A DNA stretch of 45,326 nt. Origin: CAZSCF01 sp964547585 (GTDB taxonomy: Bacteria > Patescibacteriota > Minisyncoccia > Moranbacterales > UBA2206). The stretch spans positions 1 through 45,326 of the forward strand of contig CAZJOI010000007.1 of assembly GCA_964547585.1 (NCBI GenBank), in the 5' to 3' direction. The notes beneath the pieces are model-generated. The model ran no database searches. It was not told the origin of the DNA and worked only from the letters and a program-made list of their open reading frames with translations. Below, piece by piece: positions 25,126 through 31,860 of this stretch. A program made the position numbers and the translations under genes. The first letter of the stretch is position 1. Each line of letters starts with the position of its first letter.

Positions 25126-25245
25126 TAATTTTAAATTTTAAGTTTTAAATTTTAAATGAATTTTAAATTTCTGAATGTCTTAATTTTAAAAATTTATTCA
25201 TTTAGATTTCAATTAAAATTTATAATTTAAAATTTGTAATTTTTA
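25126..25245. repeat. AT-rich palindromic spacer, copy 2
   Basis: It follows the permease-1 stop codon directly. It shares 38 identical nt with 23752-23789 and a similar, slightly diverged 3' half. Its equal length and position in both spacers suggest duplication of a spacer unit. Confidence 0.65.
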
Positions 25246-25249
25246 GGTT

Positions 25250-26503
25250 ATGCACGAGTTTTTAGTCTCAATTAAGTTGGCTTTTAAAAATCTCCGTTCC
25301 AATCTTGGGCGGACGCTTTTATCGCTAGTTGGAATTGTGATTGGCGTGGCTTCAGTAATTTTGGTTCTGTCTTTTGGATCGGGTGTGAAAAATTATGTAA
25401 CTGATCAAATATCATCTTTTGGAACGGATATAATTCAAATTGAAGTTAAGGTGCCTAAAGTTTCACAAATGTCGTCGGCTAATGCGGAAGGTCAGGTTGG
25501 AGGCACGACCATAACTACACTAAAATTGGATGATGCCCGGAGAGTTGCTAGGCTGGACAATGTTGACTCATGGTATGCCATGATAGTGAACCAACAGCAA
25601 ACAAGCTATTTAGATAAGAAAAAGCAAGTAATGATTTTTGGTGTGACAGCGGGTATCGCTAAGGCTGACGCAAAAACTGAAGTAAGCCAAGGTCAAATGT
25701 TTACAGAAGAAGATGATAATAGCTTGAAACAAGTGGTAGTTCTTGGCAGTGACTTGAAAGAATATTACTTTGGCAACAAAGATGCGATAGGTCAAAGTAT
25801 AAAAATAAAAGGGCAAAACTTTAAAGTTATTGGAATAATGAAGCCGCGAGGTATGGTTACTTTTTTAAATCTTGACGACCTGATGTATGTTCCACTCCAA
25901 ACGGTACAGAAAAAACTTTCTGGAACAGACTATTTACAGTCAGCCATATTTAAACTTAAGGACATGAAAAAGGTGGATCTGACGATTGCAGAAGCGACAG
26001 ACATTATGCGAGCAAGACACAATATCAAAAATCCAGAGGATGATGATTTCGCCGTGAGTTCTATTGTGGAATTTCTGGATATTTTGGGTAAGGTATTTTT
26101 TGCAATTAATGCATTGCTTTTAGCGCTAACGTCAGTTTCTCTGATTGTGGGAGGTGTGGGAATTATGAATGTTATGTATGTGTCAGTGGCTGAGCGAACA
26201 TTTGAAATTGGATTGAAAAAATCAGTGGGTGCTAAGAATAAAAGTATCTTGGGACAATTTTTAGCTGAAGCAATCCTTTTGACGTTTGCGGGTGGTATCA
26301 TTGGTCTTTTTGCTGGAGCGCTCATAACTAAAGCTGGAGAAGCGGCTATCGCGCATTTTGGTTACTCGGTCAGTCTTTCGATTACTTGGTGGTCAGTGGT
26401 AATCGGCGTTGGATTTTCCGCTCTAGTTGGAATAATTTTTGGATATTATCCTGCGCGTAAAGCTTCACAATTAAGTCCGATGGAAGCACTAAGAAAAGAA
26501 TAA
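25250..26503 (+). CDS. MacB-like ABC permease 2
   Basis: Second FtsX-fold permease, 417 aa. TM1 TLLSLVGIVIGVASVILVLSF is followed by an extracytoplasmic domain (about 45-275), the conserved GGVGIMNVMYVSVAERTFEIG coupling region and two further helices, and the chain ends YYPARKASQLSPMEALRKE. The coupling-helix 'E-x-G-L-(R/K)-K' motif is present in both permeases. It is the last gene of the exporter operon; the next transcript has its own promoter at 26589-26616. Confidence 0.93.
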   Translation: MHEFLVSIKLAFKNLRSNLGRTLLSLVGIVIGVASVILVLSFGSGVKNYVTDQISSFGTDIIQIEVKVPKVSQMSSANAEGQVGGTTITTLKLDDARRVARLDNVDSWYAMIVNQQQTSYLDKKKQVMIFGVTAGIAKADAKTEVSQGQMFTEEDDNSLKQVVVLGSDLKEYYFGNKDAIGQSIKIKGQNFKVIGIMKPRGMVTFLNLDDLMYVPLQTVQKKLSGTDYLQSAIFKLKDMKKVDLTIAEATDIMRARHNIKNPEDDDFAVSSIVEFLDILGKVFFAINALLLALTSVSLIVGGVGIMNVMYVSVAERTFEIGLKKSVGAKNKSILGQFLAEAILLTFAGGIIGLFAGALITKAGEAAIAHFGYSVSLSITWWSVVIGVGFSALVGIIFGYYPARKASQLSPMEALRKE

Positions 26504-26588
26504 AAAAAGAAAAATTTGTTCAAAATAAGACGCCTTTGGAAAGTGTTTTTTGTTTATATTAAGACATAAAATGATGAAAAAACAATAT

Positions 26589-26616
26589 TGTTAAGCCTTT
26601 TTTGCTGTGGTATGAT
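26589..26616 (+). promoter_or_regulatory. Promoter of the 26644 gene
   Basis: TTGTTA (26589-26594), 16 nt, TATGAT (26611-26616). The ATG is at 26644. Confidence 0.5.
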
Positions 26617-26643
26617 TTTAGTGTAAAAACTTCTAAAAAATAT

Positions 26644-26901
26644 ATGCAGAGTAATAAAAAACCAGATCTATATGTTGAAATAGCACTTCTTTTTGTTTTG
26701 GGAATTCTGGCTGGAGTTGCTCTAAAAGTCGAAGCGGGCAAAATGATCACTATTGGTTTTGATGATTACAAAATGAAATTTTCTAGTGGCCAATATAACA
26801 TAAATGATTTACAGAAAAAAATAAACGAGAGCAGTCTTCCGCCAGAAGAAGGAACTCATGTTCAGAGCACGCCTGACACCGAACAGGAAAATCAACAATA
26901 A
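26644..26901 (+). CDS. Small single-TM membrane protein
   Basis: An 85-aa protein of unknown function. I take ATG 26644 (MQSNKKPDLYVEIALLF); earlier TTG codons lie in the promoter. One TM segment (about 10-27, LYVEIALLFVLGILAGVAL) is followed by a short beta-like region (KMITIGFDDYKMKFSSGQYNI), a helix (NDLQKKINES) and a disordered acidic tail. The orientation is probably N-in, C-out. The next gene, a membrane-anchored thioredoxin-fold protein, starts 39 nt later, so the two may be co-transcribed and related in function. No family recognised. Confidence 0.7.
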   Translation: MQSNKKPDLYVEIALLFVLGILAGVALKVEAGKMITIGFDDYKMKFSSGQYNINDLQKKINESSLPPEEGTHVQSTPDTEQENQQ

Positions 26902-26940
26902 TTTTCAAATTTTTTAAATAAGCATTTTAATTTCAAAAAA

Positions 26941-28059
26941 ATGGAAGAAGATAAAAAGGACGAAAATATAAAAGAAGGGGAAGTTGAGAAAGTAGAGCCC
27001 GAGAAAAAAAATATTTCTTCTGATTGCGGAGATGGTTGTGCTTGCTGCAAAAACTATAGCAAAAAAACAAAAAATCTTATGTCGGCTCTTATTCTCATTT
27101 CCGGTCTTTTTGTTGGTAGTCTTTTTGTCGATTTATCCCAACTAGTGAAAAGCAGCGGTTTTTCTCAGAAAAATCTCAATAAGACTGACATTTTCGAGGT
27201 TGGGCAAAAAACTTGGGTAGCCTATAACGAACCCGCAGTAACGTTACAGGTTGTGAGTGATGAGAGTTGTGCTGAATGTGACCCGGCCGAAGCTTTGGTA
27301 TGGCTCAGAAGAGTATCTCCAACAATCAGCGCGGAAAAAGTTAATTTTGATTCTGAGGAAGGCAAAAAACTAATAGAAAAATTTTCCATCAAAACTTTGC
27401 CAGCCTTCATTTTTTCTGAGGCTATTACTAAAACAGAATTTTACGCTCAGGCACAAACTATTTTTAATCAAAAAGAGGACCAGTTCGAACTTAATACCCA
27501 AGAGCTTGGCCTGACTCCGGGAAAATATCTCGAAACACCGCAGGTTAATGAAAATGACGCAACCCTTGGTAACAAAGATGCTAAGGTGAAAGTGATTGTT
27601 TTTTCTGATTTTGAATGTCCATATTGTAAAGCACTCTATCAATCACTGCGACAAATTATGGGCCAATATTCCGATCGAGTATTGTTTGTTCACAAGAATT
27701 TTACTCTAGACTTTCATATTCAGGCCATTCCAGCGGCTTTGGCTGCCAATTGTGCTTTGGAACAAGGAAAATTTTGGGAATATGGAGACAAGTTGTTTGC
27801 CAATCAAATTAATTGGCAAAATACAACTGGTACTCAAAAATTCAAGGAATATGCACAATCTGTGGGTCTGAAAATTCCACAGTTCAATCAATGTTTGGAT
27901 AGCAAGAAGTATCAAGAAAAAATTGAGAATGACAAAAATGATGCAGCTGTATTTGGAGTTTCCGGTACCCCGGCTGTATTCGTGAATAACAAATTTACCA
28001 ATGGTGTTATCAGTGCAGATGATTTGAAAAAAAGCATCGAAGATGAACTAGCGAAGTAA
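26941..28059 (+). CDS. Membrane-anchored DsbA-like protein with two thioredoxin domains
   Basis: The 372-aa protein has an acidic cytoplasmic N-terminus with a Cys cluster (C29-x3-C33-x-C35-C36), a TM anchor (about 47-66) and two thioredoxin-like domains outside. Domain 1 has C110-x2-C113 (SCAEC) and a cis-Pro at TLPAF. Domain 2 is DsbA/DSBA_4-like with C226-PY-C229 (FECPYCKALY) and SGTPAVFVNN carrying the cis-Pro. Expected role: oxidation or isomerisation of disulfides in exported proteins, or reduction by relay from domain 1 to 2. No VKOR or DsbB partner is seen in the window. The Cys-rich cytosolic tail is unusual. Confidence 0.88.
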   Translation: MEEDKKDENIKEGEVEKVEPEKKNISSDCGDGCACCKNYSKKTKNLMSALILISGLFVGSLFVDLSQLVKSSGFSQKNLNKTDIFEVGQKTWVAYNEPAVTLQVVSDESCAECDPAEALVWLRRVSPTISAEKVNFDSEEGKKLIEKFSIKTLPAFIFSEAITKTEFYAQAQTIFNQKEDQFELNTQELGLTPGKYLETPQVNENDATLGNKDAKVKVIVFSDFECPYCKALYQSLRQIMGQYSDRVLFVHKNFTLDFHIQAIPAALAANCALEQGKFWEYGDKLFANQINWQNTTGTQKFKEYAQSVGLKIPQFNQCLDSKKYQEKIENDKNDAAVFGVSGTPAVFVNNKFTNGVISADDLKKSIEDELAK

Positions 28060-28079
28060 TAATTGCAAAGAATTTACAT

Positions 28080-28107
28080 AAAAAGATCTCCTTGGGTCTT
28101 TTTATTT
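28080..28107 (+). terminator. Terminator after the DsbA-like gene
   Basis: AAAAAGA (28080-28086) pairs with TCTTTTT (28097-28103), with GATC/CCTTGGGTC pairs inside, then a T-rich run. Confidence 0.6.
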
Positions 28108-28131
28108 TTTATGTTAAAATTGGGCTATATG

Positions 28132-28257
28132 CCCAGTAGTAGAATTTTGACTGGGCTTTGCCCAAAACAAAATGGGCTAGAAAATATATTAATCAGAAGA
28201 GTATCTTTAATTTTTGGCTATAAATTATTTCGTTATTGTCAAAATTTCACTACTGGG
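28132..28257 (+). repeat. Long inverted repeat ending at the porG start
   Basis: 19-nt arms at 28132-28150 and 28239-28257 (CCCAGTAGT...ATTTTGA against its inverse) differ at two positions. The right arm ends one base before the porG ATG (28259), so folding would bury the start. Small GGGC/GCCC hairpins lie inside and beside the left arm (28121-28135, 28152-28164). Confidence 0.65.
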
Positions 28258-28258
28258 T

Positions 28259-28810
28259 ATGAAAAATAAAGGTTTAATAGAAATTATATTTTATGCACGC
28301 GGAGGACAAGGCGCCAAATCGGCGGCTGAAATTGTGGCGCAAGCAGCCGTTAAGGATGGCAAATTCGTTCAGGCTTTTCCTAGTTTTGGTCCAGAAAGAA
28401 GTGGAGCGCCAACAGAAACGTATCTTAGAATTTCTGAAAGTGCCATCAGAACGCATGAACCAATTTTAAATCCGGATATCGTTGTTGTTTTGGATGAAAC
28501 TCTTTTGAAATCTGAAAAAAATCGAGCAAATATTTGGATAATAAATTCTACTAAAAATGAAGATGAACTCAAAAAAATAATCTCCAATAACAACAAAATT
28601 TATCCGATTGATGCCAACGGAATTTCAATAGAAGTGGTAGGACAACTTCGACCTAATACGGTCATTCTTGGAAAACTTATTCGAGTAAGCGGAGTGGCGA
28701 GGATTGAAAGTGTCATGCAGGAATTTGAAAAAATATTTGAAGGGAAAATTGGCAAAGAAGCAACAAGGAAAAATACAGATGCTATTAAAAAAGCCTATGA
28801 AACAAAATAA
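28259..28810 (+). CDS. porG: Pyruvate:ferredoxin oxidoreductase, gamma subunit
   Basis: Gamma subunit of the four-subunit (archaeal-type) PFOR, which oxidises pyruvate to acetyl-CoA + CO2 and reduces ferredoxin. The N-terminal IIFYARGGQGAKSAAEIVAQ loop and GPERSGAPTETYLRIS are diagnostic of the gamma domain. I choose ATG 28259 (MKNKGLIEIIFYARGG), because the upstream TTG frame lies inside an inverted repeat. porD overlaps its 3' end by 14 nt and porA and porB follow, giving the order G-D-A-B. 2-oxoacid specificity (pyruvate versus 2-oxoisovalerate) is assigned by context. Confidence 0.92.
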   Translation: MKNKGLIEIIFYARGGQGAKSAAEIVAQAAVKDGKFVQAFPSFGPERSGAPTETYLRISESAIRTHEPILNPDIVVVLDETLLKSEKNRANIWIINSTKNEDELKKIISNNNKIYPIDANGISIEVVGQLRPNTVILGKLIRVSGVARIESVMQEFEKIFEGKIGKEATRKNTDAIKKAYETK

Positions 28811-29081
28811 ACCAATTGAAGAAGGTGCAATAATAGAGCATGATATTAAAAAAGCTCCCAAGACAGGCGAGTGGGGCATTTATTTTCCCGAAGTTAGCGA
28901 AAAATGCATTGCTTGTGGAACTTGTGTGTCATTTTGTCCAGAAGCAGCTATTGAAGTCAAAAGTCAAAAGTCAAAAGTCAAAAGTCGGAAAATTGCTGAA
29001 ATTGATTTGGATTTTTGCAAAGGTTGCGGAGTTTGCGCCAGAGTTTGCCCAGTTAAGGGGATAATAATGAAGAAAAAGTAA
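28797..29081 (+). CDS. porD: Pyruvate:ferredoxin oxidoreductase, delta (ferredoxin) subunit
   Basis: A two-[4Fe-4S] ferredoxin-like subunit that carries electrons out of the complex. Both cluster motifs are complete: CIACGTCVSFCP and CKGCGVCARVCP. The N-terminal EWGIYFPEVSEKC is typical of PorD. I place the start at ATG 28797, overlapping porG. Between the clusters is a lysine-serine stretch (EVKSQKSKVKSRK) encoded by four copies of the 7-mer GTCAAAA (28956-28983). It is absent from ordinary ferredoxins and looks like a repeat insertion. Confidence 0.93.
   Translation: MKQNKPIEEGAIIEHDIKKAPKTGEWGIYFPEVSEKCIACGTCVSFCPEAAIEVKSQKSKVKSRKIAEIDLDFCKGCGVCARVCPVKGIIMKKK
28956..28986 (+). repeat. 7-bp tandem repeat inside porD
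   Basis: GTCAAAA x4 plus a partial GTC. The unit length is not a multiple of three, so gain or loss of one copy would shift the porD frame. Confidence 0.9.
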
Positions 29082-29084
29082 GAT

Positions 29085-30293
29085 ATGAATAAAAATAATA
29101 AAAGCAAAATAGCTTTGACGGGTGGTGCTGCAGCGGCTGAAGCTTTGAAACAAATTGAACCGGATGTAATGGCTGTTTACCCTATCACCCCACAAACTCC
29201 AATTATTGAAACATATGCCAAATTTCAAGCCGATGGCGAAGTTGCAACCGAAATAATTCAAGCTGAGTCAGAACACAGTGCCATTTCAGCTTGTGTGGGA
29301 GCCAGTGCAGCCGGAGCTAGAACAGTAACGGCGACCAGCTCTCAAGGCTTGGCTTTGATGAACGAAATTTTGTATATTGCCAGTGGCATGAGACTGCCTA
29401 TTTTAATGTTGGTTTCAGCGAGAGCTTTGAGTGCTCCAATTAATATTCACGGCGACCATTCTGATGTAATGGGTGCACGAGATGCTGGCTGGATTCAACT
29501 TTTTTCGGAAAATCCACAAGAAGTCTATGATAACACAATAATAGGAATGAAATTAGCGGAAAAAACCAGACTTCCAATTATGGTGATTATGGATGGTTTC
29601 AATACCTCACATTCGGTTGAGAATCTGGAAATTCTAGATAAAAAAATAGTTAAAAAATTTATTGGTGAATACAATCCAAAAAATTATCTTTTGGATATCA
29701 AAAATCCAAAAACTTTTGGGCCGCTGGTTCTGCAGAATTCATATTTTGATTTTAAGATCGATCAGGAGAAAGCGATGCAGGATTCAACTGCCGAATATGA
29801 AAAAATAGCCAAGGAATATGAGAAAATAAGCCCTTCGACAAGCTCAGGGCGAGTGAAGAAGGGATGTTTTGAGGAATATAAAACTAAAAATGCCGAAAGC
29901 GTCATTGTTGCTATGGGGTCAACAGCTGGAACAATAAAAGACGTGGTGGATGATTTGCGAAAGAAGGGTCAAAAAGTTGGAGTTTTGAAAATAAATTTAT
30001 TCAGGCCATTTCCTCACAAAGAAATTGCCACAGTTTTGAAAAATGTAAAAAATATTGCGGTTTTGGATCGTTCGCAATCAATCGGAACATTTCCGCCACT
30101 CTACACCGAAATTGTAAACAGTCTGGCCGATGCTACCAACTACCAACTACCTGCCTCGTCGGCAGGCGGGCAAACTACAAACTCATATGTCTACGGTCTG
30201 GGTGGTAAAGATGTTTTCGCGAAAGATATTGAAAAAGTTTTCGTAGATATTTTTAAAAATAATAAGAACAAAGAAATAAAGTATATAAAATAA
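29085..30293 (+). CDS. porA: Pyruvate:ferredoxin oxidoreductase, alpha subunit
   Basis: Alpha subunit carrying the pyrimidine-binding and transketolase-C-like domains. Conserved features: VYPITPQTPIIETYA, IQAESEHSAISACVGASAAGARTVTATSSQG, HGDHSDVMGARDAGWIQL, and in the C-terminal domain KINLFRPFPHKEIA and AVLDRS. The length is 402 aa. Two segments look like repeat-derived in-frame insertions: SPSTSSGRVKKG (around 29831-29849, about residue 252) and TNYQLPASSAGGQTTNS (30132-30183, about residues 350-366). It partners porB, which starts 2 nt after its stop codon. Confidence 0.93.
   Translation: MNKNNKSKIALTGGAAAAEALKQIEPDVMAVYPITPQTPIIETYAKFQADGEVATEIIQAESEHSAISACVGASAAGARTVTATSSQGLALMNEILYIASGMRLPILMLVSARALSAPINIHGDHSDVMGARDAGWIQLFSENPQEVYDNTIIGMKLAEKTRLPIMVIMDGFNTSHSVENLEILDKKIVKKFIGEYNPKNYLLDIKNPKTFGPLVLQNSYFDFKIDQEKAMQDSTAEYEKIAKEYEKISPSTSSGRVKKGCFEEYKTKNAESVIVAMGSTAGTIKDVVDDLRKKGQKVGVLKINLFRPFPHKEIATVLKNVKNIAVLDRSQSIGTFPPLYTEIVNSLADATNYQLPASSAGGQTTNSYVYGLGGKDVFAKDIEKVFVDIFKNNKNKEIKYIK
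29831..29849 (+). repeat. Short repeat CCCTTCGACAAGCTCAGGG, copy in porA
   Basis: A 19-nt sequence identical to one in porB (30576-30594), translated in a different frame there. It ends in complementary CCCT/AGGG. Here it encodes PSTSSG. Confidence 0.9.
30132..30183 (+). repeat. Repeat insertion in porA with hairpin
   Basis: CTACCAACTACCAACTAC is followed by a CCTGCC / GGCAGG hairpin (30150-30155, 30161-30166) and then CAAACTACAAACT. The words match the TAGTTGGTAGTT spacer repeats (inverse strand) found around mreB-mreC and after 32950. Confidence 0.7.
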
Positions 30294-30295
30294 AA

Positions 30296-31234
30296 ATGGA
30301 TAAAAGATTAACTGAAAAATTAGCCTCAGGGCATAGTTCTTGCGCAGGTTGTGGATTTCCAGTGGTTATTCGTACGATTTTGAATGAGGCTCCAGGCCCG
30401 GTTGTTGTGGCTGGTGCAACGGGATGTGCGGAAGTAACCACTACAATTTATCCTTATTCCGCTTGGAAAGTGCCCTATATTCACAATGCTTTTGAAAATG
30501 CAGCCGCGACTATTTCGGGTGTTGAAAGGGCTTATGAAGCATTAAAAAAGAAAGAAAGTTCATTATTGAATGGAACCCTTCGACAAGCTCAGGGTAGAAT
30601 CACTTTTGTAGTTTTTGCTGGAGATGGGGGAACATACGACATTGGCTTACAAGCACTTTCAGGAGCATTGGAGCGCGGACATGATTTTCTGTATGTGGTG
30701 TATGATAATGGAGCTTATATGAACACGGGTAATCAGCGGTCGAGTGCAACGCCCTATGGTGCCAATACGGAAACAGCGCCAGCTGGAAAAAATTCTTTTG
30801 GCAAAGCGCAAAAAAGAAAAGATTTAATGGGAATTGTAGCGGCGCATCATGTTGCCTATGCAGCCCAAGCTAACGTGGCCTATCTAACTGATCTTCGCAA
30901 AAAAGTCCGAAAGGCTTTCGCCGTAAAAGGACCAAAATTTTTGGATGTGTTTGCACCTTGTCAAAATAACTGGAAATTTCCAACTTCTGAATATGTAAAC
31001 GTAGCCAAATTGGCCACCGAAACAAATTTCTGGCCACTCTATGAAATTGAAAACGGAAAATACAAAATCACTTGGAAAGTTGATAGGCCAAAACCAATTG
31101 AGGAATTTCTAAAAACTCAAGGGAGATTCAAACATCTCTTTGCAGAAAAAAATAAAGGAGTGATCGAAGAAATGCAAAAACAGACTAATGAAGAATTAGA
31201 GAGACTAACCAAATTAGAAGATGGTGGTTGTTAA
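30296..31234 (+). CDS. porB: Pyruvate:ferredoxin oxidoreductase, beta subunit
   Basis: Beta subunit that binds thiamine diphosphate and a [4Fe-4S] cluster. The cysteine ligands are visible as SSCAGCGFP, GATGCAEVTTT and FAPCQNNW. The TPP signature is GDGGTYDIG followed by VVYDNGAYMNTGNQRS. The length of 312 aa is normal. A repeat-derived insertion (GTLRQAQGRI, 30576-30594) sits just before the VVFAGDGG strand, at a loop. It follows porA by 2 nt and ends the porGDAB operon. Confidence 0.94.
   Translation: MDKRLTEKLASGHSSCAGCGFPVVIRTILNEAPGPVVVAGATGCAEVTTTIYPYSAWKVPYIHNAFENAAATISGVERAYEALKKKESSLLNGTLRQAQGRITFVVFAGDGGTYDIGLQALSGALERGHDFLYVVYDNGAYMNTGNQRSSATPYGANTETAPAGKNSFGKAQKRKDLMGIVAAHHVAYAAQANVAYLTDLRKKVRKAFAVKGPKFLDVFAPCQNNWKFPTSEYVNVAKLATETNFWPLYEIENGKYKITWKVDRPKPIEEFLKTQGRFKHLFAEKNKGVIEEMQKQTNEELERLTKLEDGGC
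30576..30594 (+). repeat. Short repeat CCCTTCGACAAGCTCAGGG, copy in porB
   Basis: Identical to 29831-29849. Here it is read as LRQAQG, a different frame from porA, so the DNA sequence and not the peptide is what is conserved. Confidence 0.9.
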
Positions 31235-31244
31235 TTTTTTATTT

Positions 31245-31311
31245 TGTCATGCTGAATTTATTTCAGCATCTAATTTTTATAAAAAATCCTGAAACAAGTT
31301 CAGGATGACAG
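31245..31311. repeat. Paired-hairpin intergenic repeat
   Basis: TGTCATGCTGAAT, TTTCAGCATC, a short AT stretch, ATCCTGAA, TTCAGGATGACA. There are two inner hairpins (ATGCTGAA/TTCAGCAT and TCCTGAA/TTCAGGA), while the outer ends TGTCAT and ATGACA are also inverted. The 3' end contains an ATG (31305) that is in frame with the next gene. Confidence 0.75.
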
Positions 31312-31319
31312 ATAAGCTT

Positions 31320-31517
31320 ATGGAACAAGATATTTTGGAAAAATTGGAAGCGCAGGAAAAAAAGATTGACGCAATCCATATTTCGGTTGAAAAAACCCGA
31401 AAATATTTTTTATGGACAATGATAATCACGGTTGTGACAATAGTTTTACCACTGATAGCTGCTGTTGTTCTGATTCCTTGGATGCTAGGCAGTTATATGT
31501 CTGCTCTAAGTTTATAG
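31320..31517 (+). CDS. Small single-TM protein
   Basis: A 65-aa protein: an N-terminal charged helix (MEQDILEKLEAQEKKIDAIH), then a hydrophobic segment (about 29-58, YFLWTMIITVVTIVLPLIAAVV). I choose ATG 31320 because the upstream in-frame ATG at 31305 belongs to a dispersed repeat. No family is assigned. The heptad-like N-terminal part may form a short coiled coil. It follows porB by 85 nt, filled by the repeat, so it may be read through from that operon. Confidence 0.65.
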   Translation: MEQDILEKLEAQEKKIDAIHISVEKTRKYFLWTMIITVVTIVLPLIAAVVLIPWMLGSYMSALSL

Positions 31518-31609
31518 GTCCCAGTCCTCTTTTTTAGCTTTATTTTTTATTTTTGGCTTGAAAAAAAACCAACTTGAGCATCGCTCCGGGTGGGCTGTTG
31601 TTTTTTACA

Positions 31610-31686
31610 TGAGCCGAAGAGAGGAATTGTCAGCCAAAGGCTGATCTGCCTTTGGCGGAAACCGATTGAGCCGAAGAGAGGAATTG
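31610..31686. repeat. 20-bp duplication of the tRNA 3' end around a double-hairpin repeat
   Basis: TGAGCCGAAGAGAGGAATTG occurs at 31610-31629 and 31667-31686. The second copy includes the discriminator, acceptor 3' strand and part of the T-arm of tRNA-Thr. The 37 nt between are mainly a two-hairpin repeat (31630-31659). Confidence 0.85.
31630..31659 (-). repeat. Double-hairpin repeat, copy 1
   Basis: On the minus strand this is two adjacent hairpins, TCCGCC-aaa-GGCAGA and TCAGCC-ttt-GGCTGA. It matches 28 of 30 positions with 35359-35388 (plus strand). Confidence 0.85.
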
Positions 31687-31740
31687 AACCTCCAACCTAT
31701 GGTTTACGATACCATTGCTCTACCATTGAGCTACTTCGGC
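31669..31740 (-). tRNA. tRNA-Thr (anticodon CGT)
   Basis: On the minus strand the 72-nt cloverleaf is complete: acceptor GCCGAAG/CTTCGGC, D-arm GCTC-AATGGTA-GAGC, anticodon arm ATGGT-ATCGTAA-ACCAT with anticodon CGT, variable AGGTT, T-arm GGAGG-TTCAATT-CCTCT, discriminator T. It reads ACG codons. CCA is not encoded. It is one of the few minus-strand genes here. Confidence 0.95.
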
Positions 31741-31763
31741 GTATATAAATAGTGTGGGACGAG

Positions 31764-31797
31764 CGAATGCGTTGCTCTACCAATGAGCTATTCTGGC
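31764..31797 (-). pseudogene. Truncated tRNA remnant (5' half)
   Basis: On the minus strand: GCCAGAA, TA, GCTC-ATTGGTA-GAGC, A, ACGCA, TTCG, that is an acceptor 5' strand, a D-arm and the 5' half of an anticodon arm. It then breaks off into unrelated sequence: no 3' half, T-arm or acceptor partner follows. The anticodon-stem word is similar to tRNA-Thr genes of other bacteria. It lies 24 nt upstream of the intact tRNA-Thr on the same strand. Confidence 0.7.
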
Positions 31798-31860
31798 TTT
31801 AGCCAGTATTTTTATAATAGGGTAAAATTAATAAGTTTTCAAATGACAGTTTTTTTAAAT

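Noticed and set aside
28063..28269. 68-residue open frame after the DsbA-like gene
   Set aside because: It starts at TTG inside a terminator, runs through an inverted repeat and overlaps porG in another frame; no protein-like features.
28956..28986. CRISPR-like array
   Set aside because: 7-bp units with no spacers; a simple tandem repeat inside a coding gene. No CRISPR array or cas gene is seen anywhere in the window.
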